DNA of 64,000 nt, from assembly GCA_964452775.1 (NCBI GenBank), contig CAYVQP010000015.1:1-64000 (forward strand), in the 5' to 3' direction. Positions 58,335 through 64,000 of this stretch are shown one piece after another; positions within the stretch are counted from its first letter, which is position 1; every line of letters starts with the position of its first letter. The DNA is from JACKCB01 sp964452775. Lineage in GTDB: Bacteria > Chloroflexota > Anaerolineae > Promineifilales > Promineifilaceae. The notes beneath the pieces are model-generated. The model did no database searches. It was not told the DNA's origin and saw only the letters and a list, made by a program, of their open reading frames with translations. A program made the position numbers and the translations under genes.

Positions 58335-59233
58335 TGGGGGGTTATGAACACGTCCTGTTGACGGGCGCAACGGGCTTTGTGGGCCGGCCGCTGGTGGAGG
58401 AGCTGGTCGAAGCCGGCTTTCGCTGCACCGTCGTCACCCGCTCAGTTCAGATACCTGCCGGTGCAATGCCGCCGGGCGTGGGAATCTGCGGCTATTCCGA
58501 CCCCTGGCCGGCGGCAAACGCGGTGGTGAATCTGGCGGGCGAGAGTATTGCCGGCTGGTGGACCCGCCGTAAGAAGCAGCGCATTCTGGAGAGCCGGGTC
58601 AACATCACCAGGAGAGTGGTGGACTGGGTGCGGGAAGCATCGCCGCGGCCGGCGGTCTTTCTTTCGATGTCGGCGATTGGCATTTACGGCGACAGGCCGG
58701 GAGAAAAGCTGTCCGAGGAGTCCGCGCCGGACCCGGCAGCCAGGTTCCGCGCCCAGGTGACCCTGGCATGGGAAAGCGAGGCCTTGCAGGCTGAGGCGCT
58801 GGGCGTCAGGGTCGTGCGCCTCCGGCTGGGCAATGTGCTGCATCCGGACGGCGGCTATCTGCAAGCGATGTTGCGGGTGTATCGCTACCTGCCAATTGTC
58901 AGCGTGGCCGGACCTGAGACGATGCTTTCCTGGATTAGCCGGCAGGACGCGGTCCGATTAATACGCTTTGCCCTGGAGAATGAGCAAATTAGCGGCCCGC
59001 TCAACCTGACTGCACCCAACCCAGTATCGCACAGAGAGTTTGCCGAATTGTTAGCGGCTGGTCTGGGCCGGCGCGTCTGGGGAAGATTGCCCGGATGGTT
59101 GTTGCGTCTGGGATCAGGCGAATTTGCCGATGCCATCCTGGACAGCCAGAAAGTCCTGCCCGAGAAAGCGTTGGCAGCGGGCTTTCGCTTTGCGGAGCCG
59201 GAGCTGGGGCCTTATCTGCAACGTGTGACCTGA
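58334..59233 (+). CDS. TIGR01777 family sugar-epimerase-like protein
   Basis: A 299-residue extended short-chain dehydrogenase. VLLTGATGFVGRPLVEELVEAG is the NAD(P)-binding motif. VVNLAGESIAGWWTRRKKQRIL, SMSAIGIYGD and VSWISR-type LSWISRQDAVRLIRFAL, together with GPLNLTAPNPVSHREFAELLA, identify the YfcH/TIGR01777 subfamily, of unknown substrate. The start at 58334 is fixed by the TGATG overlap with the CPBP protease. It ends one base before the convergent thioesterase gene, so no intergenic terminator fits there. Confidence 0.88.
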   Translation: MGGYEHVLLTGATGFVGRPLVEELVEAGFRCTVVTRSVQIPAGAMPPGVGICGYSDPWPAANAVVNLAGESIAGWWTRRKKQRILESRVNITRRVVDWVREASPRPAVFLSMSAIGIYGDRPGEKLSEESAPDPAARFRAQVTLAWESEALQAEALGVRVVRLRLGNVLHPDGGYLQAMLRVYRYLPIVSVAGPETMLSWISRQDAVRLIRFALENEQISGPLNLTAPNPVSHREFAELLAAGLGRRVWGRLPGWLLRLGSGEFADAILDSQKVLPEKALAAGFRFAEPELGPYLQRVT

Positions 59234-59659
59234 TTATTGGCCGGGGCCGGGTAGCTGCATTTCCTGTAATTGCGCCCTGACGTGGTCTGGGATGGGTACA
59301 GACGCAGCCTGTGCGTAATCAAACATGATCATCGCTGTGCGCGCCTGCGCCACAAGCCTGCCGTCCTGACCGTCGATCTGATAGACGATATCAAAGCTCT
59401 TGCCGCCTATGCGAGAAATCGCCAGCCCAATGGTCAGCGACTCGCCCAAATAAGCCGGCGAAATGAAGCGACAGGTGGCCTCGCCAACGATTACCGGCAA
59501 CTCCTGTACGGCCCGGGCGGGGAAAATGCGCCAGATGAGATAGTAGCGGGCCACTTCGAGGTAGGTGAAGTAGACCGCGTTGTTCACGTGACCCATCGCG
59601 TCCAGGTCGCGAAATCTGACATCAATACTGGTTGAGACAGGATAGTCCGCTGCTTTCAT
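59234..59659 (-). CDS. acyl-CoA thioesterase (4-hydroxybenzoyl-CoA thioesterase-type hotdog fold)
   Basis: A 141-residue hotdog protein. VRFRDLDAMGHVNNAVYFTYLEVAR contains the catalytic Asp and the H-V-N-N motif of the 4HBT/YbgC family. VGEATCRFISPAYLGESL and the C-terminal helix complete the fold. It hydrolyses acyl-CoA thioesters; the natural acyl group is unknown. ATG 59659 (GGAGAAG upstream) is preferred to the TTG just before it. Divergent from thpR. Confidence 0.92.
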   Translation of the reverse strand: MKAADYPVSTSIDVRFRDLDAMGHVNNAVYFTYLEVARYYLIWRIFPARAVQELPVIVGEATCRFISPAYLGESLTIGLAISRIGGKSFDIVYQIDGQDGRLVAQARTAMIMFDYAQAASVPIPDHVRAQLQEMQLPGPGQ

Positions 59660-59702
59660 CAACTTCTCCAGTTCAGGCCCCTAATTGTAGCAAGCACATA
59701 CT

Positions 59703-59731
59703 TTGACGCTATTTTGGCGCACCGGTAGAAT
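59703..59731 (+). promoter_or_regulatory. promoter of thpR with leaderless spacing
   Basis: TTGACG (59703-59708), 17-bp spacer, TAGAAT (59726-59731), then 7 nt and ATG 59739. The distance from -10 to ATG is the same as at uvrC, leaving no room for a ribosome-binding site. Confidence 0.7.
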
Positions 59732-59738
59732 CAACCCC

Positions 59739-60311
59739 ATGCAGACCATACGCGCATTCATCGCGATACATCTGCCCGCCGATGTGCAGGCTTATCTGGG
59801 GGAGATCAGCCACAATTACAGCCAGGCATTACCTGCCGGCGCGGTGCGCTGGGTGATGCCGGATCGCATGCATCTGACGCTGCGCTTCCTGGATGAAACA
59901 GGGGAGGACAAGGCGCCGGCAATCGGATCTGTTCTTGATCAGGTAGCGGCGAGGCATCGCGCATTTGCGTTGCAGCTCGATAAATTGGGCTGCTTTCCAA
60001 ACAGTAACCGGCCGCGGGTTATCTGGATTAGCCTGTTCGGGGCCGATGACGAGTTGCAAGCTATCAAATCGGAAATCGATGTGATGTTGGAGCCATTAGG
60101 CTGGCAGCCGGAAGATCGCCCGTTCCGTGCGCATCTCACCCTGGGGAGGGTAAAGGACGAACACAAGCAAATCCGGCTTCCCTGGGGGGAGCGCGTAAAC
60201 AGCTTGCCGGTACCGGTTTCGGCGATCAATCTGATGCAAAGCCGGCTGCTACCCGATGGACCGGTGTATACGAACCGATACACCGCCCGACTTGCGGCCG
60301 GAGTAGGGTGA
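59739..60311 (+). CDS. thpR: RNA 2',3'-cyclic phosphodiesterase
   Basis: A 190-residue 2H phosphoesterase of the ThpR/LigT family. The two catalytic H-x-T-L motifs are RMHLTLRFLDE (about residue 44) and RAHLTLGRVKDE (about 130). The enzyme opens 2',3'-cyclic phosphates at RNA ends. RAFIAIHLP at the start is typical. It probably shares a transcript with the ABC exporter that begins 4 bp after its stop codon. Confidence 0.93.
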   Translation: MQTIRAFIAIHLPADVQAYLGEISHNYSQALPAGAVRWVMPDRMHLTLRFLDETGEDKAPAIGSVLDQVAARHRAFALQLDKLGCFPNSNRPRVIWISLFGADDELQAIKSEIDVMLEPLGWQPEDRPFRAHLTLGRVKDEHKQIRLPWGERVNSLPVPVSAINLMQSRLLPDGPVYTNRYTARLAAGVG

Positions 60312-60315
60312 CGCA

Positions 60316-62073
60316 TTGAGTGAGTTTGTCGTCAGCCCGGCGTATCCGACGGATCGCCGTTCACCTTTGCGCTGGATCTTTTCGCATCTCATCCACAACT
60401 GGGTGTTCATTGTCACCATGCTGGTGGGGGCCTTCGGCAACGCGGCGTTGGCGGCGGTTGTGCCAATCCTGATCGGGGTGGCCTTTGACGCGGTATTGGC
60501 CACGCCGGCGAACATGGCGGGAATCGGGTGGGCGGCGCTGGGCATTGTAGTCAGCCAAGTCGTGCGCTCGGTGCTGCAGCTGGGGCGTAACTTCTCCAGC
60601 GAGGTGCTCGGCCAACGGTTAGAGCGCGATGCGCGCGAAGAGCTATACGTGAGTCTACTGGGAAAGAGTATGACCTTTCACGCGTTGCAGCCGGTGGGCG
60701 ATACGATGGCTCGCGCCACCAACGATGTGCGTGAGGTCAACCGAATGTTCAATCCCGGCGTCAACCTGGTGGTGGGATCGGCGTTTTTCCTGTTGATGCC
60801 CGTGTTCTTGGCCCCGCGATATCACCCTTCGTTGATTCTGGCCCCGGCTTTCTTCCTGATCACCTATGCGCTTGCCCTGGCGCGCTACCTGCGGATCCTG
60901 TCACCGGTTTCGGATTGGGTGCGCGAGTCTTTTGGAAGCCTGAACAGCCGCCTTGCGGAAGCAATAGACGGCATCGAAACTGTGAAGGGAGCGTCTCAGG
61001 AAGCGCAGGAGATCGCCCGGTTCAGAGAGAACGCTCGCGACTATCGAGATGCTTCTGTAGCCCGCGGTTACATCGAAGCGCGTTTCTTGCCGATGCTGCT
61101 ATTGGGTATTGCCACGGCGATTGGCTTCACCCAGGCCATTGTGTTGCTTGAGCAGGGCATATTAGAGGTGGGCGATGTAGTGGCCTATATGGGGCTGTTG
61201 GGTCTGTTTGGTTTCCCCACCTTTACCTCGCTGTTTGCCTATTCGCAGGTTTCCCTGGGCATCTCCGGGGCCAGGCGCATCCTGACCCTGATCAACACGC
61301 AGACCGAGCTGGACGAAAATGTGGCCGGCAATCAGGGCGTTATCCAGGGCGCTATCCGTTTTGAGAATGTCACCTTTGGCTATGTAGACGGGGTTGACGT
61401 GCTGCAGGGGATCAGCTTTGAAGTGACTCCCGGCCAGACGGTGGCGATTGTGGGCCAGACCGGCGCCGGCAAGAGCAGCATTGCCAAGCTGATTAACCGC
61501 ACCTATGATGTACGCGCGGGCCGCGTGTTGGTGGATGGCATTGACGTCCGAGATTGGCAGCTCGCCAGCTTGCGGCAACAGATCTCGATCATTGAACAGG
61601 ACATTTTCCTCTTTTCGCGTACCATCAGCGAGAATATCGCCTTTGGTTTGCCGGGAGCCACTCAAGATGAAATCGAACAAGCGGCAAGGGCTGCCCAGGC
61701 ACATGAGTTCATTATCGGTTTTCAGGATGGTTATGACACCGTTATCGGCGAACGTGGGGTCACGCTCTCCGGCGGTCAGCGGCAGAGGCTCGCCCTGGCC
61801 CGGGCATTTCTGACTAGGCCGCGCATCTTGATTCTGGACGACTCCACCAGCGCGGTGGACAGCGCCACGGAAGATCGGATTCAGCAAGCGATTGTGGGGG
61901 CGGCAGCCAATCAAACGACGATTCTAATTACCCACCGGCTGTCACAGATTCGCTGGGCCGATCAGGTGGTTTTGCTTCGCCGGGGCAAGCTGGCCGCAAT
62001 CGGTAACCATGAGCAACTTATGGCGGAGTATCCAGCCTACCGGCACATCTTTGAGATGTACGAAGAAGAGTAA
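60316..62073 (+). CDS. ABC transporter, fused permease and ATPase (MsbA/multidrug type)
   Basis: A 585-residue half-transporter. Six helices lie in residues 30-320 with coupling sequence RLAEAIDGIETVKGASQE. The ATPase has Walker A VAIVGQTGAGKSSIAKLI, signature VTLSGGQRQRLALARAFL and Walker B ILILDDSTSAVDS, where the usual catalytic Glu after Walker B is Asp (LDDSTS). Such a D-D pair occurs in one half of heterodimeric exporters with a degenerate ATP site, so a partner subunit may exist; none is beside it. TTG 60316 is the only suitable in-frame start, 4 bp after thpR. Confidence 0.9.
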   Translation: MSEFVVSPAYPTDRRSPLRWIFSHLIHNWVFIVTMLVGAFGNAALAAVVPILIGVAFDAVLATPANMAGIGWAALGIVVSQVVRSVLQLGRNFSSEVLGQRLERDAREELYVSLLGKSMTFHALQPVGDTMARATNDVREVNRMFNPGVNLVVGSAFFLLMPVFLAPRYHPSLILAPAFFLITYALALARYLRILSPVSDWVRESFGSLNSRLAEAIDGIETVKGASQEAQEIARFRENARDYRDASVARGYIEARFLPMLLLGIATAIGFTQAIVLLEQGILEVGDVVAYMGLLGLFGFPTFTSLFAYSQVSLGISGARRILTLINTQTELDENVAGNQGVIQGAIRFENVTFGYVDGVDVLQGISFEVTPGQTVAIVGQTGAGKSSIAKLINRTYDVRAGRVLVDGIDVRDWQLASLRQQISIIEQDIFLFSRTISENIAFGLPGATQDEIEQAARAAQAHEFIIGFQDGYDTVIGERGVTLSGGQRQRLALARAFLTRPRILILDDSTSAVDSATEDRIQQAIVGAAANQTTILITHRLSQIRWADQVVLLRRGKLAAIGNHEQLMAEYPAYRHIFEMYEEE

Positions 62074-62114
62074 CTGTCCGCCCGGCCCAAATTCCATCGC
62101 CCGCCCGAGCGCTT

Positions 62115-62330
62115 TCACTCATTTGGCGGACGCTCCACACCCATCTCGTCCAACACCACCGTGCGGGCCGCATCTCCCTCGCCGACCACCAGGGTCCTAT
62201 CCAACAACTGGAAGCGAAACGGCGCGGTACTTGCCGCAAAGGCCAGTTCGCCCCAGACGGAGTCCGCGCTGCGCCCCATCAGCCGCAGGCGTGCGTCATG
62301 CCAGCGACACCAAAGGACCAGCGCCTTCAT
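62115..62330 (-). CDS. possible small protein of unknown function downstream of relA
   Basis: A 71-residue frame (MKALVLWCRWHDARL..., ending RPPNE) that starts 42 bp after the relA stop on the same strand and ends 41 bp before the convergent ABC exporter stop. It fills the only sizeable gap here and its composition is protein-like, but there is no ribosome-binding site or recognised family. It may be a chance frame. Confidence 0.4.
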   Translation of the reverse strand: MKALVLWCRWHDARLRLMGRSADSVWGELAFAASTAPFRFQLLDRTLVVGEGDAARTVVLDEMGVERPPNE

Positions 62331-62372
62331 TCGGGCTCCGGCACTAGACGCGCAGCGTTGGCGCGCCGGGAG

Positions 62373-64000
62373 CTAGTCGGCCCATTTTTGCCGCTGTACG
62401 GACAGGACATTCGGCAACTTTTCGATTCGCTGCATCAGCCAGTTCAGATCGGCCATGTTAGAGATCTCAGCGACCATGTAGATAGTGGTGATGCTGTTGG
62501 CAGTCGTCCGCTTGGTCTTAGGGACGTTGATTCGCCGGCCGCGCAGAATATTGGAGATCTCTTCAACTAACCCGGGGCGCTGGTAGGCGTGCACGACAAT
62601 CGGCACCGGGTAGGTGTCCTGGTCCAGCCCCCACTCGACCTCGATCAGCCGGTCGCGCTCCGTGATCTGGTCGAGGGTAGGGCAACCGGCTCGGTGAATG
62701 GTGACNNNNNNNNNNNNNNNNNNNNNNNNNNNNNNNNNNNNNNNNNNNNNNNNNNNNNNNNNNNNNNNNNNNNNNNNNNNNNNNNNNNNNNNNNNNNNNN
62801 NNNNNCGGCTGGCGGTAATAATCTCCACTTTGTCGCCGGACTGCAGCACGCTATCCAGGCCGACCATCTTACCGTTGATCTTCGCGCCCCGGCAGCGATG
62901 GCCGACCTGAGTGTGGATGTGGTAGGCGAAGTCAATGGGGGTAGCGCCGGCCGGCAGATCGATCACATCTCCCCGGGGGGTAAAGACAAAGATGCGCTCG
63001 CCGAGCAGCTCCTGCTGCAGCAATTCGCCGTTGGCGAGCGACTCATTGGCGTCCTGCAGGCTGGTGAGCAACTGCCGGAACCAGTTAATGCGCTTATTTT
63101 GCGCGGCGCTGGAGCGAACCTCGTCTTCCTTGTATGCCCAGTGAGCGGCAATGCCTCGTTCCGCTTCGTCGTCCATTAAATCGGTGCGGATCTGCACTTC
63201 CAGGGTATTCCCCTTGTCGTCCATAACCGCCGTATGCAGAGAGCGATAGCCGTTAGGTTTGGGCGAGGCGATGTAGTCATCGAATTCATGGGGAATCGGC
63301 TGCCACAGGCTATGCACGGAACCGAGCACCTGATAGCAAATCGAGCGCGCCAGGTCATCTTTCTGTTTGCGGTTCCTGGTCGTATCAGCCTCAATATCCG
63401 TGGTGTCAATGATGACCCGCAGCGCCTGCACGTCGTAGATCTGTTCAATGTCCACGCTCTTGCGTTCCATTTTGCGGTAGATGGAATAGATATGCTTGGG
63501 CCGGCCCACAATGGTTGCCTTGACCCCAAGCTCCTTGATATCCGCCTCCAGCAGTTGAACCGCCTCGTTGACTATCGCGGCCCGGCTAATCCTCTTTTGA
63601 TCGATTTGTAGGGCGATGCTCCGGTAAATGTCCGGCTGCAAATATCGAAAGGCCAGGTCTTCCAGTTGCCACTTCATCTGCCAGACCCCGAGCCGGTTAG
63701 CCAATGGAGCGTAGATCTGCATCGCTTCGGTAGCTAACTCCTGGCGGGCATTGGCCGGCAGCGCGCCGGCCTTGCGCAAATCCTGCAACACGATAGCCAT
63801 CCTGAGCAGCACGATCCGGATATCTCCCTCGATGATCGTCAGAATGGCGCGGCGGATTTCCTCCTGTTTGCGGTGGTCGGGGTTGTGCGCCTTTTCGCGA
63901 TAGCTGACGTCTGCGGCATATGTGTACAGGTTGTGCAGGCCGGTTACCAGCGATGCCACTTCTGAGCCGAAGTTGTTGCGCAGTTCCTGATCACTCTTGC
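62373..64000 (-). CDS. relA: RelA-type (p)ppGpp synthetase, 5' end outside window, interrupted by a gap
   Basis: A partial RelA/SpoT homologue; its frame continues past 64000. The degenerate HD region reads RMAIVLQDLRK where hydrolases have K-L-A-D-R-L-H-N-M-R-T. The synthetase has VGRPKHIYSIYRKM, HEFDDYIASPKPNGYRSLHT (E-x-D-D type) and VQIRT. TGS is IFVFTPRGDVIDLPAGATPIDFAYHIH. The zinc-finger-like VTIHRAGCP and a C-terminal ACT domain end the protein. The 100 N (62706-62805) replace what should be about 450-550 bp between TGS and ACT, so the frame across the gap is not real. Both motifs point to a synthetase without hydrolase activity. Confidence 0.9.
   Translation of the reverse strand, partial: KSDQELRNNFGSEVASLVTGLHNLYTYAADVSYREKAHNPDHRKQEEIRRAILTIIEGDIRIVLLRMAIVLQDLRKAGALPANARQELATEAMQIYAPLANRLGVWQMKWQLEDLAFRYLQPDIYRSIALQIDQKRISRAAIVNEAVQLLEADIKELGVKATIVGRPKHIYSIYRKMERKSVDIEQIYDVQALRVIIDTTDIEADTTRNRKQKDDLARSICYQVLGSVHSLWQPIPHEFDDYIASPKPNGYRSLHTAVMDDKGNTLEVQIRTDLMDDEAERGIAAHWAYKEDEVRSSAAQNKRINWFRQLLTSLQDANESLANGELLQQELLGERIFVFTPRGDVIDLPAGATPIDFAYHIHTQVGHRCRGAKINGKMVGLDSVLQSGDKVEIITASXXXXXXXXXXXXXXXXXXXXXXXXXXXXXXXXXXVTIHRAGCPTLDQITERDRLIEVEWGLDQDTYPVPIVVHAYQRPGLVEEISNILRGRRINVPKTKRTTANSITTIYMVAEISNMADLNWLMQRIEKLPNVLSVQRQKWAD
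62706..62805. other. assembly gap of unknown true length inside relA
   Basis: Exactly 100 N. Unlike the gap at 36124, the flanks do not match each other, so sequence is missing. From RelA domain spacing the lost part should be several hundred bases (helical and zinc-finger domains). Confidence 0.85.

Noticed and set aside
62373..62705. Reading the relA frame straight through the 100 N
   Set aside because: Domain spacing shows that several hundred bases are missing, so the in-frame join is accidental.

Overview
The window looks like one scaffold piece (it holds two 100-base N runs) from a GC-rich member of the Chloroflexota, most likely an Anaerolineae-type genome-bin organism. This placement is an inference. 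It rests on the gene mix: an AroK-AroB fusion, a DUF6391 protein, tandem B12-binding radical SAM proteins, giant propeller/NTPase proteins, subtilases and lipoproteins with Ser/Thr/Pro-rich linkers. It also rests on a Gram-positive/Chloroflexi-type LexA box (GAAC-N4-GTTC) and several apparently leaderless promoters. No rRNA or ribosomal-protein cluster is present to confirm it. There is no phage, plasmid, transposase or CRISPR array; this is core chromosome.

Layout. 1-4.7 kb: a paired M16 peptidase locus, acpS, a class III aminotransferase and a PIG-L deacetylase. 4.8-8.4 kb: a methyltransferase and a MocR regulator divergent from a sarcosine-oxidase-like flavoenzyme. 8.4-12.2 kb: uvrC, then a two-gene membrane protein/lytic transglycosylase unit behind a strong promoter carrying a perfect LexA-type box. 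12.4-16.5 kb: a metal-dependent hydrolase, a lipoprotein and an ABC-2 exporter. 16.5-20.7 kb: cell-surface polysaccharide genes (UDP-glucose dehydrogenase, FAD oxidoreductase, flippase-like protein). 20.9 kb: tRNA-Pro(CGG). 21.1-24.2 kb: a fur-cbiM-cbiQ-cbiO nickel/cobalt uptake operon with a tandem Fur-type operator. 24.4-28.8 kb: a secreted subtilase, an unknown protein with an ADP-ribosyltransferase-like stretch, DUF5684 and DegV proteins. 28.9-31.2 kb: glmS under a glmS ribozyme with its own promoter. 31.3-36.5 kb: a CapA-like lipoprotein, ppk1 and UbiA (broken by a false gap). 36.6-43.3 kb: sixA, then a 1630-residue transmembrane propeller-sensor NTPase co-transcribed with an NTPase carrying a winged-helix DNA-binding domain. 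43.4-52.9 kb: aroQ, two radical SAM proteins, a nucleotidyltransferase, holA, DUF6391, a MurE-like ligase and DUF711. 53.0-64.0 kb: a zinc-ribbon protein, a UvrD-like helicase, aroKB, a CPBP protease, an epimerase, a thioesterase, ThpR, an ABC exporter, a small ORF and a RelA-type (p)ppGpp synthetase that runs off the end.

Four things stand out. (1) The sensor-NTPase/winged-helix-NTPase pair at 37-43 kb looks like an uncharacterised transmembrane signalling system. (2) A family of six 64-65-bp palindromic elements of almost fixed length, plus one half copy, always sits at gene 3' ends; two copies encode the last codons of the adjacent gene. (3) The glmS ribozyme carries a 54-nt two-hairpin insertion. 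(4) A LexA-type operator lies over the start of a membrane protein/lytic transglycosylase operon. Shikimate-pathway genes (aroQ, aroKB) and peptidoglycan/amino-sugar genes (glmS, MurE-like, lytic transglycosylase) are scattered among them.
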